Assembly: GCA_020796225.1 (NCBI GenBank)
Contig: CM036771.1
Span: 27,634,176 to 27,698,175 of the forward strand
Reading direction: 5' to 3'
Length of the DNA: 64,000 nucleotides
Source: Arion vulgaris
Lineage: Eukaryota > Mollusca > Gastropoda > Stylommatophora > Arionidae
Shown one piece after another: positions 11,220-24,100 of this stretch (its first letter is position 1; every line of letters starts with the position of its first letter). The notes under the pieces are model-generated. The model did no database searches and had not been told where the DNA came from. It saw only the letters and a list, made by a program, of their open reading frames with translations. The translations under genes were made by a program, and so were the position numbers.

Positions 11220-11775
11220 ATCAAGTAAAAAGCTTCTTATATCTCGGTCAGATGATAACAGATGATGGAAGATGTATAACAGAAATTAAAAGAGAATAGG
11301 AATGGCCAAGGATAATTTCAATAGTATGAGAAAGTTACTGACATCCAAACAAATCACAAACAGGCTAAAAATGAGAATGATCAAATGCTATATATATCCT
11401 GTATTAATGTATGGCTCAGAAACATGGACAATGAACAAGCAGTTAGAAGACAGAATGGATGCATTTGAGATGTGGATATATGAAGAATAGGCAGAGTTTC
11501 ATGGACAGAAAAACAGACAAATAAACAAGTTTTAGGAAAACTAGGCATGAAGAAACAATTATTAAGAGAAATAAAATTCAGACAAGTAAAGTATTTTGGG
11601 CACATAAAAGACATGACACCATGATAAAACATTTACTAGAGGGGAAAGTTGAGGGGAAGAGCAAGAGGAAGACCGAGAGATAAGTGGGAGGAAACTTTAA
11701 GAAATGGACAGGTTACAGTCTGGCAGTGTGCAACACCAAGGCGAAAGACAGAGGATGCTGGAGATTCATTGCAGC
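11220..11775 (+). mobile_element. RTE-like LINE C-terminal fragment
   Basis: The frame 11302-11490 gives MAKDNFNSMRKLLTSKQITN and MIKCYIYPVLMYGSETWTMN. Later frames give VKYFGHIKDM and GRARGRPRDKWEE. Several frameshifts are present. Confidence 0.75.
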
Positions 11776-11779
11776 CAAC

Positions 11780-12460
11780 CATCGATGTGGAGACGGCACC
11801 TGATGATGAGAATAAACAGCGACAAAACCAAAGTACTGACATTTGCTATAGAGGAAAACCACTACCAATATCTCCATCAACAAACGTCCATTACAACAAG
11901 TCATAGACTTTACATACCTATGGAGCATTTTTTGTAGCAAAAGGAAGAATAACTAATCTTTCTTCTTCTTCTTTGTGTTCGTTCTTTACGACCAATTTTA
12001 ATCACTCTTTGTGATATGTTTGATCTTTGCCAAGAACGTATACGTTGCACATTGGTTTAGTAGACCCCTAAACGCATAGACTTCTACACGTTTAGGATAC
12101 ATGCATCCCATTTCAGCCAAACCTCCTTAGTCGCCTCTTACGACATGCATGGCAGGTAACAGTGGTTCTATTCTTTAAACCCTAAATTTGGGCCCCAGTA
12201 ACCACTCGGGCGAGAATAACTAATGAAATCCAACACAGATGCAGAAAATCAAATGATAGGACAAATGGCGCCTATTTTAAAATGCAAACATGTCACCATG
12301 AACACAAAATAAGAACAATGTTAAACACAATCTTTCTCCCAATATTTTGCTATCAGTGTCAAACCTGGATGTTGACATTAAGTGACAGAAGAAAACTAGT
12401 CACAACAGAGGTGAAGTGAATGTAGAATGCTGGTGGTAACAAGAAGAGACCAGTTGTGAT
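11780..12460 (+). mobile_element. LINE thumb-region fragment split by a SINE
   Basis: 11800-11945 reads RINSDKTKVLTFAIEENHYQ; after the SINE the frame resumes with ITNEIQHRCRKSNDRTNGA and IRTMLNTIFLPIFCYQCQTW. The SINE at 11958-12212 interrupts it, and a 12-bp target duplication proves it came later. Confidence 0.7.
11958..12212 (-). mobile_element. SINE of family S1 with 12-bp target duplication
   Basis: AGAATAACTAAT occurs at 11946-11957 and 12213-12224. Read on the minus strand the element starts CGCCCGAGTGGTTAC (tRNA A-box-like), carries CATGTCGTAAGAGGCGACT and ends in AAAGAAGAAGAAAG. Size 255 bp. Sister copies: 45627-45878 and 48462-48713. Confidence 0.9.
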
Positions 12461-12469
12461 CAGGGGAAA

Positions 12470-12680
12470 AGTGGGTACAATAAAATCCTGGAAGAATATG
12501 GCGTCCAGGGACAACTATTAGGTAATATCATGGCTCTATTTCAAGATAGTCAGAGTACAGCAAGAACAACAGAAGGAATGACTGACTGGTTCTCCATTAC
12601 ATCAGGTGTCAGACAAGGTTGTGTCCTCTCACCACTACTCTTTATCACATATGGATAAAATAACACAAGAGGCAAATTCA
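12470..12680 (+). mobile_element. LINE reverse transcriptase fragment with GVRQGCVLSPLLF
   Basis: Plus-strand reading: ILEEYGVQGQLLGNIMALFQ, STARTTEGMTDWFSITSGVR, then QGCVLSPLLF. This is RT motif B, intact over about 60 residues and cut off before the YADD box. Confidence 0.8.
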
Positions 12681-12688
12681 AATAATAC

Positions 12689-13730
12689 TCAAATACACCA
12701 AAATGAACAAGATCTACAACAGCATGTTGACATCCTGACAAATATGTTCTTCTTGTGTTCAGTTTGTATGCTCTCTAACCATGAGATGGTTTCAGTTTGG
12801 AATATCTTCATTGCACTGGGCATGTCCAGTCCGATCTGTTCCATCAGCACTGCCGTACCAGTTCTATTTTGATTGATGAGCCTACTCGTATACCTGTTGT
12901 ACCGTTCTTTTCTTGCCACACCAATCTGCAAACCCAGTTCTCGCAATCTAGTAGTTGGCGTGGATTGGTTTAGATGAAGGTCTTCTCTGCGGCCACGCTC
13001 TATGAGGCGTTCACGATGTCAGCTCTGTCCATTGGCTGGCCGTCTGATATAGCGGCAGAGCCAGCCAGCCTGTCTGCTCTCTCATTGCCAACGACACCCA
13101 TGTGCCCGGAACAAAGACAAGTGTAATTCTGCAAATTGTTGACGCCTGCAGTGATTCAGTCCATTGCCTGCGCACCATGAGATGGGTTGCCTCTATGAAG
13201 CTATGTCAGTTGGAGCTTCTGTCTGGTATGCACACTGTAGTGTCAGCTCTCTTTCCATATTATCTTGTGGTTCTCTTTATGTGGCCTGCAGGACTGACAA
13301 GCAGTCGCAAAGGAAGACAAGTTTGTTGTTTTGGATGTTTCTTTGCTGCAGTATTTTTGAGGTATCCACAATTGCCTGTTGTTCGGCTCTAAAATTTGTT
13401 GAGAGTTCTCCAGTGGCACTTGAATTTTTTAGTGTGGTGTCGTCTTGGGGTATGATGATGGTTCTGGCCCCTCCTTTACTCGCTGTCGTGTCTGATGATC
13501 CGTCTGTGTATATAGGGTCCCCTCGGGATTGTGTGCCCTGTTGCAGCTGCTTGCTGGTTTGTAAAATTGTACATCTGCTGCAACATTTCTGTGCCAAAAT
13601 AAAGCTTGAAGAAACTGATTGTAGATGAATAAAAGAAGGTTGTGATATTATTTTAGTGCAGATACATTGACGACTAGAATTCAGATACAAAATCTTCAGG
13701 CTACTTGCTAATGATATCAATCCATCTTTC
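12689..13730 (-). mobile_element. RNase H-bearing LINE fragment (I/jockey-like)
   Basis: The minus strand shows DPIYTDGSSDTTASKGGA with the first catalytic Asp, FRAEQQAIVDTS with Glu, and LVFLCDCLSVLQAT with the next Asp. Further on come MGVVGNERADRLAGSAAISD and LGLQIGVARKERYNRYTSRL, the post-RNase H tail also seen at 40190-40790. Stops and frameshifts are present. Confidence 0.8.
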
Positions 13731-13739
13731 CATCGGAGA

Positions 13740-14100
13740 TAAGATAGACTAGCCTGCTAGTCAAAGGATATATCCTGATCACTGTAAGGCTGTTGACTGG
13801 TCCTTCCCATCTCTCTCTTAGCCTGTTACGGATAGAGCAACAAGACACTTCCTGTTCATGGCCTCATTGTGTTCAGCTTGTTCATTCTTTAGCCTGTATG
13901 CTCAGGTGTCTTGTCTTCACGTCGCACCTCAGTCATCTCAGCAGTTTGTGGGCAGCTCATGCATCACATGTCAATCCATCTCAGGATCGGATGATAGTGC
14001 CATATTCTTGTTTGCATCGAATCAGAAGCTGCGATGCCAACAGTTCCTACAGGACTTGGCAAACAATAGAAACAAATATAATTGTTAGTAGAAATGAATA
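13740..14100. other. Possible further LINE-derived sequence
   Basis: Open frames exist on both strands but no family motif is recognisable. It adjoins the RNase H fragment and may be its continuation. Confidence 0.3.
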
Positions 14101-14589
14101 AAAAAAATAATTTTAACAATCAGACAGCCTGTAGGAACATTCATTTACATCCTACTAGAAAATCACGAAAATGTAGAAATAAACAAGATCTAACAACTAC
14201 AATAGCGTAAACAAAACATTGCATCTCGAATAACAAATTATTTGAAATTATGGCCTTGTCCTAGCAATCAGTTGCTAAATTAAAGATGAGTAACTTATTT
14301 TTCTAGCATTTAACAAACTATAACTCATCAACATTGCTAATTTGTTTAACAAGACAAGTTATTGTCACAGAATCCACTACGATCAATAACAAACAACAAT
14401 GTTAGTTTCAGTTTCACATTAAGTCTAGTGGCGTAAACGTAAATTCATGTCAATGCGACAATGTTCGGGATAGTTGCTATATTTTACATCTCCGCTTCAG
14501 ATTTACCGTGCTTCATCTCATATTAAAACAACATTATATTTTTCTATGTTCAGTTCTCTATGTTCTGTAAAATGTTCAATTGTCTATGT

Positions 14590-15210
14590 GTACAACTGTC
14601 TATATGTGCATCGGTCAGGTGAGCAACTGTTAGGTACACAACTGTCAATGAGCTAATATCAAATGCGCAAATGTCGCGGAACCGTTTCAAATGGAGCTAG
14701 CAACGCAACTGAAATTTTGCGCTCGTCAACATCACCTATCTCAGTTCTTCCAGGGATGTTAGTTGCTAATGCAACAGTACCCGGCCCGGTTGTCCCAGGG
14801 AGGGCAGTTTCACTAGGCGCTAAAACACAACTTTAGGATTGGCGCTTGGCCAACCTTACCCAGTAAATGTATCTGCACTAGGCCTTTGATACGAAGTTTG
14901 TCGCATTCTTCCCTGTGTCATCACAATACCTTCCAGTGTTTTCTGAGACACTTGTCAAGACTGTTTATTCGTTACGGATCGTTCTCATTGGTTCTTGTCC
15001 CACAGCTAGCAATTAATGGTGTGGCCATTTGCTCCAAGGGAGTTGGCATTCATTCACAGACGACTCGTACACTACTGTTTTCTTACGTTTCATCAACTAT
15101 TTGGGCAACTTTTCATCAGAGATCAGCCAGGAGATGCATGCATTTTGTTCACGGATTTTGGACCTGCGTTGCTTTCACATGCTTGCACTGCTACCACTAC
15201 CTGTAGGTCT
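14590..15210 (-). repeat. Copy of the 8.0-9.2 kb repeat, inverted in part
   Basis: 14590-14700 is the reverse complement of 9036-9100 (shared core AATGAGCTAATATCAAATGCGC). GGCGCTAA..ACACAACTTT at 14815-14835 recurs at about 21990-22020. It marks the same degenerate repeat family in other arrangements. Confidence 0.5.
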
Positions 15211-15239
15211 CCCTACCCGCTCAGCCAGACAGGAACCAA

Positions 15240-16010
15240 TGTCTGTTACCAGGGTCTCCATGTGGAGGTGGGGTAAGATCTTCATTAGTACCAGATGACT
15301 AATCATGGCGTTGACCCTATGCGCCTTTGACTTCAGTAACCTTCTGACAAACATCCAAACAATTATTGTTTTTCGGATGACACTGCGAAACGAGTACTCC
15401 AATGCTATATTGAACCAATTCTTATGTATGGCAGCGAATCATGGACACTGAACAAACAATCAATACGATCATTGGAAGCCACAGAGATGTGGTTTTACAG
15501 AAGAATGTTGAGAATTCCATGGACAGCAAAGAAAACAAACGTGGAGGTTTTAAATCAGGCCTGCACACAAAGAAACCTTATCAAAAGAATAAGAATCCGA
15601 CAATCAAGGTTCTTCGGGCATATAATGCGAAGAGAAGGTTTAGAACATTTGGTGACTACAGGTAAAATTCAGGGAAGGAGAGATCGTGGAAGACAGAGGG
15701 AGAAGATGTTGGATGGCCTGACATCATGGTTCGACAAATATCGACGTCAGAACTGATTACATGCACCAAGCAAAGAGAGTTGTGGAGAGACATGATCCGG
15801 CAGGCATGGCACTTGATTGATTGAATGTGAAACCATGGATTAAGAACACATTGGGACAACAGTAAAAATTACTTGAAAGAGATATACAGGATGACAGAGA
15901 GAAACGATACTGAACAACCTAACATAATGGCATGGAAAAGTATCAACAATGCAGTTGACCACAAGCAATTTAGACAAAGAGTTGTGGAGATCTATTATAA
16001 CTAATACCAG
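15240..16010 (+). mobile_element. RTE-like LINE C-terminal fragment
   Basis: 15424-15756 is an open frame: MYGSESWTLNKQSIRSLEAT, EMWFYRRMLRIPWTAKKTNV, SRFFGHIMRREGLEHLVTTG, GRRDRGRQREKMLDGLTSWF. The tail QRELWRDMIRQAWHL follows at about 15770, and a second possible tail near 15860-16000. One of the longer uninterrupted LINE relics in the window. Confidence 0.85.
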
Positions 16011-16019
16011 CAGTCATGA

Positions 16020-16510
16020 GAAATTATTATGATGCCATATATGATATAATATATGATGTTGACCAACACAGGTGACAGCAGGAATGCTTGCAGCAATTTG
16101 GGACATATGTGTTGAAGTTCAGATGTCTAGGATCATAGATAAAGTGCAACTTTTTTCCTTATCAGGACAGCAGCAATCAAGTTCACAAACCAAGGAATGA
16201 GATCACAGTCAATCAAAGAGTACATAATAGTTGTAAAATCCACTCTTTTGTGTGTCCCTGACCACCCTTACAGTTTTTTGCTTGGACTGAAAATCCATAT
16301 AAACATCATGCATGAACATTTCAGCACTATACAAAGAAGTTTTTCAGATCAATTCAGTACTCCTGATCGACATCCTCACACAGTGGACAAGTCCATGCAT
16401 CTCTGTCCTTTAAGGTAGCAGCCATCTCAACGTTTTCATACTCACTGTACCCAAGTGATGTTTTGTTGGTTGGCATATCATCTCTCTCTACCTTGCGGAC
16501 AGCATCAGCA
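16020..16510. other. Unassigned AT-rich sequence
   Basis: No recognised gene or repeat family; short open frames only. Confidence 0.4.
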
Positions 16511-16522
16511 TGCTGCACTTAA

Positions 16523-17245
16523 CCTCTTGTTTACCAACTACGTGAGGGTGACGTAGTAGGTGGGCGTCTGCTGTTTCCCAACTACGAGACATTCACGTAG
16601 TAAACTCATCAGCAAAATATGTGTAGTAAACGGGAACCACCTCTACAATAGACTATCTATAGCATTGGGGACATCTTCCTTATATAAAACATTGTCAGTG
16701 GTCAATTTTTGCGCGTCTGAAGGTTATTTATATCTTTGAAAGAGATTCTCTTTGTCAAAAATTGTTCAAGCAAAATGGCGTGTAGAAAATCTTCCAGAAC
16801 GATTACACCAACAGAAAAAGCTTTGGCGTTGTTGTCATATAGTGCTGACGACATATTTAACAATGAAGATAGTGGAGATGATGATATATTCTCATTAAGT
16901 GAATCTGTTCACTCAGATTCTGAAAATTCTGTACAGGTGAGAGACACTGATGACGAAAATAGTGATACTGACGAGAATGTGATTTATGTCCAAGCAAGCG
17001 TTCTAGAACTGACCCTGTCACAAGTACTAGTACTGAGCAAATATCAAGTACTACTAGTACATAGAGCAGTACAAACACAAATTTTTATTATCAAAACATA
17101 CATATTTTATTTCAAAATACGATATTTCAAACAAATATTCCAAAAATAACAGAGTTATTACATTTTCAAATAAGTTGGTAGAAATGCAGAAAAATGCTTG
17201 GGATGCTCTGTGCGGTTCGACCTATAACCTCAGGTAAACAAGGGG
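16523..17245 (+). mobile_element. Second piggyBac-like element, 723 bp, TTAA-flanked, with a transposase N-terminus
   Basis: TTAA at 16519-16522 and 17246-17249. Termini CCTCTTGTTTACC and, read inward, CCCCTTGTTTACC form a 13-bp inverted repeat with one mismatch. Different terminal sequence from the element at 4823-5526, hence another family. The interior encodes the start of a transposase, then runs straight into the right end, so this is an internal-deletion derivative. Confidence 0.88.
16775..17149 (+). pseudogene. Truncated piggyBac transposase N-terminus
   Basis: Open for 124 codons from MACRKSSRTITPTEKALALL. It carries the Asp/Ser-rich acidic block typical of piggyBac transposase N-termini (DDIFNNEDSGDDDIFSLSES and DTDDENSDTDEN). 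After about residue 75 the reading leaves the family pattern. The catalytic DDD core and C-terminal zinc-binding region are absent. An in-frame upstream Met at 16736 is possible. Inside the 723-bp TTAA element. Confidence 0.7.
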
Positions 17246-17486
17246 TTAACAGGTGATTCAATCTCTCTGATACTGATTCTGTTTTCAGATATGTCTCATA
17301 AACAATATCATGTCTCCAAAATTTAAATATTTTAATCACATTAAACGTTACATTGGTTTTGAGAGAGCAGCGATGGGGACATGGTTGCTGAAACGCAAGG
17401 ATGTAGCAGTGACTCATTAGTGTCAGTGGGTGAACGATCATGACCAGTAGACCACATCGGCAACAATACAAAACATTAAGGTAACC

Positions 17487-17669
17487 ATGAGCTCGATAAT
17501 AATGGCGAAAGCTGGAGAACTGGCTAGAAATCGAATCACTCAGGCGGTTTGTGAGGATAGCAAAAAGGACATGCTACAAAAAAGACTGTACTCAACGTAC
17601 AAGAAAAGACACCCAGCAGAGTTAAGTAGTAGGGTGGAAAGAAAGTACAGTAGATTGTTACATGAATAG
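17487..17669 (+). other. Unrecognised 60-codon open frame
   Basis: Encodes a basic, helical-looking peptide starting MSSIIMAKAGELARNRITQA and ending YSRLLHE. I recognise no family and see no splice or polyadenylation context. It may be a transposon relic or chance. Confidence 0.25.
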
Positions 17670-17689
17670 TCAGTCAGATCAACTGAATA

Positions 17690-18170
17690 ATTTTGTTGTT
17701 ATTACAATTACAGTATCTCTTCGAAAAAAAAGTAAGAACTAAGTCGTTAAATTTTATAAATTTGTTTAATTCACACATAAATATGCTGACAATGCTTACC
17801 ACAACAAAGTTACGGTATCTAAATTAGGATAATATTCTCGAACATTAGAATTATAACTTCTTGCACTTTGAATTCCTTCACTTATTGTCATTGCCATGGC
17901 AGAAAAATGCTATACCATAAATCCCAACAACAAAAAAGTGTGCTCTAGCAGAACTGCAAAAGAAATTAAAAAACAAACAGTCGATAAACATTATATGTAT
18001 GATCATAAATTCGTAATTAAATATTAGATGTACAATTAGTACACGTACAATTTATATAACAATAATTGAGCAATAAATATTGCTTAATTTTGTTTTTAAA
18101 TCGCGTTGCAGCATGTGTTGTTACCATGTAATGATGAATTTGTAATTACTTTGTCTACGTGTATTTCCTG
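17690..18170. other. AT-rich region upstream of SPCS2
   Basis: The SPCS2 promoter and 5' UTR are expected here. No TATA box or CpG-rich stretch stands out. Confidence 0.4.
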
Positions 18171-18175
18171 TCAAG

Positions 18176-18193
18176 ATGGCTCCATCCAAGGAG
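18176..18193 (+). CDS. SPCS2: SPCS2 coding exon 1 (18 nt)
   Basis: ATGGCTCCATCCAAGGAG followed by a GTTAGT donor. Phase 0 fits exon 2, which starts KQDKPVKIDKW. It encodes only MAPSKE. The choice rests on phase, a plausible start context (CAAG before ATG) and position; a different first exon is possible. Confidence 0.6.
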
Positions 18194-21100
18194 GTTAGTA
18201 CACTATGTAAACGTAAAGGATACTAAATGTTAGTTATATTTTGTTATCAAATATTTTTAGAAACACAGACAAATACGTTTGTATCGACATGCTAGGGAGA
18301 TTGTCATGATGGTTGCACCTATCAGCTACAAATAAGAAGGATAGAAGTTATACCTAACTTTACGAGGCTGCCGCTCAAGCGGAATCTGAGAATATATTTT
18401 AATTTATAAGAATTATTATCTTACCGTTACGTTTGAACTCAGTTAATTGTTAAGACTAATTTAGAGTTTTCCATGATCGGTTCAGTTAGAACTGGAATAT
18501 GTCCTGTCTACAAGACTGAGACAGATAGTCATGGATGATGGTGTAGCATGACTTGAACCGTTGAACGTGTTAAATAATTCTACATTATATCTACCAGATC
18601 CGAATTTAATTACCTTACTTAATTCATCAAAGCTAAGCTGATTAGCCTTGATTAGGAGACTCAGGAGAGTATCTGCAGACAAATCATCTAGGACACGCAT
18701 AACACTGTAATTTATGAATATGAGGGTGTATGTTTGCAAAGGATGTTATTAAACTGACGACTAATGTAAACTCTTAGAAGAGCTGAGGAATTGGTGCCGG
18801 TATCCTATAGGAAAATTGAGGTATTTTGACATATAAAAAGACATGAAAGGCTGGAGACCATCATGGAAGGAGGCATACTGGCAAAGAGAAGAAGTGGAAG
18901 ACCACAGAGAAGATGGATTCAGGATGTAACTGATGGGTTGAACATGATGGCTGCAGAGGCAGGACATCTGGCCTATGGGGAGAGAAATTCGGAGGACTGT
19001 TGGGGTTGTAAAGTTTTGCTCAGGACAAGCTATTTGATGATAAAGATGATCCTATAGGCTATACTGCCATAGTGTCCTAACACATTCTATCAACATGTGA
19101 CACTTAGACTAGATAAAATTTGTGCAGGATCTACGACACTGTCTGAGTCTTCCTCTATGTTTAATATTCCAGTGAATCTACCATCACTAAGAAAAAACAT
19201 ATCGTTGTCAATTAACGCCTCCTCCAGTGCCTCACCATGTCTGTTGATAGTATTCTTGGCTAAAAGCATCCCTTGAGTATTGAAATCACTTCCTTTCCTG
19301 ATTTTTTCTATGACATTATATTTTTCGTCTTTCAGGTGTTGACAACCGTAAGCAGCCTGGTGCCCTATATATGTATTGCATGAGCATGCATGATATCAGG
19401 ATTCAAGTTATGTATATATTTGTGACACATAACTTTTTTCTAACCAAAATTGCTTGACTGGAGCATCCTGTTGTGAAAGGCATCAAGCCAAAGACACCTA
19501 ATTAGGGCCATTGTTATCTAAAGGGTCTCTTGTAGACCAATAATATTAGCACCACAGATCAATTTATCAAGTGTGAGGCCTCTTTGATGTGCAGTCCAGC
19601 ACATGATACATTGATACTTTTTTACAAGTTTTTCATTTCCTTCTCTTTACTCCAGCCCATCTTTTTCTCTTCCTCTCTTCAATATTTCTGCTGCATTGGA
19701 CCAGTTCAGTAGTACATCCTTTGTTGCTCTGATGAAGTCTCCATAAATTATTTGTAATGGATATCAAATTTGATTATTAATATGTGAAGGGAAATAAACA
19801 GTCACACAAGCAGGGCACTCATACTGGATACGAGACAAGTAATATTCATTTACTGAGGTTTATCAAACTGACGCCACCCTACTCGCCCACCAGCAACTGT
19901 TCTTTCTTCAGCAAGAGATACACTTTGAACATATTTTTATTATTGCTGTAGAGGTGTGCTTCCCGTTAATACTCTACCAGTCATGAAAATTATTGAATGA
20001 CTTAAGAACCGCTGTTCCTGTTGGTAAAGCAGAACTTCTTTCATTATGATATGTGCACATGGCTACGGGTGGGAACTGTGTTGAAGTGGCAGTTATATTG
20101 TGTACTCATCTTGCAATGTAAACAACACAATATCACTAGATCGTGACATTCTACACATCTCTGTAATATATCTCCAAATAAGAAATTATGGTCCACTAAA
20201 AAAACAGCTTGCGCAGGTATTAGTGGACTTGACCTTATTTATATCTGATTTCAGTTCAGTTTTTGATCATTTCATCCAACAGAAACAAGATAAACCTGTG
20301 AAGATTGACAAGTGGGACACTGGTGCTTTAAAAAATGCATTGGATGATGGTGCTAAAAAGGTGCGTTATCTGATGATTATTATTTGATTCATTTTAAACC
20401 CTCTAATTAGATTTACAGTGAGTGTCTGCAGCTTAAGTGGAAGTGATCTCAATTGCAACCAAGCGTCCTGGTTCAAACTCTGCGGTGGGCAAGTTTGGAA
20501 GCAAATTAGTTCCCTTGGATTTATACAAATGGTAAAAATAGACATCACCATTCAGGAAGCAATGACAAACTACTGAATGTATAAGTGGTGTCTAGAAAAT
20601 CAACTCCTCATTTATTGTAGTTGATGACTAAGTCCTATAAAGGATATATCATGATTTTCAATTAGATTTTATGTATATTTCTATTGATATTTCAATTTTC
20701 CTAATTTCTATGAATCAAGTTGAAAGCAGTGACCGAATACTGAGACCTCATGCAAATGAAAGCGGCACTTAGTGGTGCAATGGCACAATGTTTTGCTTCA
20801 GTTAAGAAAACACCTACTGTGCTCACATAAACTTTGCTGAATTTCTGCTTCAATTACATGTGCACAACAAATTTGAAGGGAAAAAATGTAGCACCTTCAA
20901 AAGTTAGCAACTTTCTCCCATCAAACTTTGTCATAAATAATGAAGTGATAACAGTTGGAATTGGAAAAATGACTAACACAGTGCTAATCTTCTTTTCTCT
21001 AATCCTGTTTTGCCTCAAAGCATCAGGATAAGAAGAGATTGTATGCTCTTCGTAAATAATGTATTTTCACTGCCTCTGTTATTTATGTGGTCCACCTTTT

Positions 21101-24100
21101 GCATGGACGACCATTTGCTTTGTATCCACTTTATAGGAGTAGCATTGATCTTTAAGGTGTACTGTTTGTTGATAATCTGCTTATGTGGCCGAACCATTTA
21201 ATTTGTTGTCTCTTGATAAAGTTCAGTACTGATGTTGTACCCACTTTATTCCTAATGTCTAATGGTCTCTCCTTGATACTCCCATCATTCTGCATGGGCA
21301 CCATCTCTGTCATGGCTAGCTTCCGACCATGAACACGCAAAATTAAACATTTAATCTTAGTCAGTTCCACTCTATGGGATACACATAGTTGTTGCTTGTT
21401 TACTTTTGTTCATTACGACCAAGTTAATCACTATTTTTTATTTGTTTGGCCTTAGCCAAGAACGACTATACGTTGCGCCTCTGTACGTAGACCCCTACAT
21501 GTGTAAGGCAGGCGCATCCGAAAATGTTGGCCTACTGGAAATGTTTGAGTCTGTCTCGCTGACAGTCAGTCCCTCACACTTTCCCTTCCTTTGTGTGTTC
21601 ATTGCTCTTTAATGATCATTTTTCACCATATATTTGGGCTTTATGGCCTGCGCAAAGAGTAAGTCTACACTTTGCGTCCTTTTTTACTGTCAGGTCGTTC
21701 TGGATTAGAAACATTCTCAGCCATTTGGGACACATGGACTTGCGCCAGAAAGTACATGCGGTGGGCGTCATCCTACACATGAAGGACAATTCGCGTCCGG
21801 AATTGTCTACCTTTGTCAATGTTTGAGTTTTCGAGAAGACAAACCGTTACATTATCAGCCTTGCATTTCTTGCCACTGTGAGGTTGTTACGTTTGAGACA
21901 TATGTCGCAATTTGCAGTTTTACTCTGCATTTTCTTTTCCGTTGGAAACACTGGACGCAAACTGCACACAACTAATCAAGAGGGCCTTTTCATTAGGCGC
22001 TAACAACACAACTTTCAACGACGACTCGCTATCTTGATATTTTTTACTAGTTTGATCACCTTACTTAGTTTCTTTTACAGTATCCAATATGTTAACATTA
22101 CTAGAATGTATTGTTCACCAGTACATGTTAGTATGCTTGCTAACATGCAGCTGTTTTTGTTCTCTTTTTGTAGGTGCTAGTGGAGATCAATGGTTATAAA
22201 GAGTCCCACAAGTTAATGGATGGACGTCTACTTATCTGTACCATAGCTGTAGGGTTTGCCCTGTTTGCTTTGTTGTGGGACTACCTATATCCATTTCCAT
22301 TATCAAGAAATGTTCTCTTGACCTGCGCCATCTCGTATCCTCAATTAGTTATTTTGCTAATTTACCAGCTTAAAAATAAAGTCATGTAATTTCACTGTCA
22401 AATATGCATATTTTTCTATTTGCAATATGTCACTGATAATTTCTAGTGACAATGTTAAAGTACTTTTTTTGTGTTGACATCATTATAGTGTATTCTGTTT
22501 GTTTTCTTTTTTAAGGGGAGGGTTATATTTTAGTTGGATAAATCGCCTGTGTCTTGCCGGGGCCCTCAATGGGAGCAAATAATAGTAACACTAACCTACA
22601 AGGCATATCATAAACAGCGACTGAGGTCCTTGTAAATAAAAAGCGTCGCAGAAATCGGATGTGCTGGCCTACTTGTAGGTGCATAACTGGCACAACATGC
22701 AATTGCTCTTAGGCTTGGACCACATACAAATCACAAAGAGTGGTTAACAAGGGGTTGATATAGAGCATTCGAAGAAGAAGTCTTGAAAAATAAAAGGTGC
22801 TTGTACATACTGTGGCCCCAAAATGTAGAGATTTGTGAATTTTAAATAGATAAATTACAGAGTCACTAATTTAACATGTGATTTTTGCTCCAGTGCTCAA
22901 GGACATGAGTTTTAAAGCTGTTTGGGGGCCATGGTTCAAAGTGTTTGTAAAATATCATTGTAGTTTGTCACAAAGAATAAACATGTATTCATATAGGATG
23001 TAATAGATTTATGTGTGTAAAAACAAGTTAAGAAGTTTTTCATCACAACTCATTACTATTCTTAACACAACACCTCTCAGTTACTTTATCCTGATGGGAA
23101 TATTGACACTCTATCTCACTTATGTGGAAAAGGGTGTATTTCTTGTGGCTCTTGAACAAGACAGAGCTATGATGGAACCAGATAATGAATGGCGGTTGTC
23201 TTCATCGCTGCGCAAGTAAGTATGGGCATCATCTGGTCAAAGAGAATATGGGACTATCATGCTAAACATATTGCTACAGAAGCCATCACTGTTAGAACAT
23301 ATTATTGCTATTATTTCCATCACAATAAGTAGTCATCTATTTGAATATAAATAACAACTGTTTGACTGACACACTTTTTGCTTCATGGTAACCAACATGT
23401 GAATTTTCAAGCAGAGCTGAAAGTGGATGGTGTATGCCATTTGCAGTACCAAACTTCTTTGAACTCTCCATATCGACCACTTTTTAACCACTCTGTGTGA
23501 TTTGAGCCCAAGAGGGATTGTACATTGTACCAGTTATGCACCTACAAATAGGCCAGCACGTCCGATTTCTGCGATGCTTTTTATTTACTTAGGTAGCTTC
23601 CCTAGGCTCCTATCGCAGTCGCCTCTTACAGCATGCCTTGTAGGTCGCAGTGAAACAAGTTACAAACTGAAACTGAGAATTATCAAGTGTTAGCTATACT
23701 CAGCATTGTTGTATGTGGCAGAATTGAAACCTTGAGATGCAGAAGAGTTTTGAAAATATAGTGGAATGAAAGATAAACTAATAAAAAAAAGTGTTGCAAC
23801 AACCAGGAGTGAAAGGAGAATACATCAATCTATCGAAGGAGTAATCAATCTATTATTTCCCGTCTCCGCATTAAAGTTTGGCTGTAATGGGTTTCCAGCA
23901 AGTTCTGCCCAGATCGTACACTTTTCCAGACTATTGCCTGAAACGTTCTGATGTTCTCCTCCCAATTATATATGTCTTCCTCTTGCTCTCCTGCCTTCTA
24001 TCTTCTCTTCCAAGATTGTTTTCAATAGCATGTCATGTCTCTTAATGGGACCAACAGATCTCAATTGTTTAATTTCTATCTCCCTGAGCTGTTCTCTTTT

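Noticed and set aside
13164..13628. 154-codon plus-strand frame
   Set aside because: The opposite strand carries RNase H motifs (YTDGSSD, FRAEQQAI, FLCDCLSVL); the plus frame is its shadow.
18482..18739. 85-codon minus-strand frame in SPCS2 intron 1 as a nested gene
   Set aside because: No family recognised, no splice context, and surrounded by LINE pieces; probably part of an old element, but not supportable.
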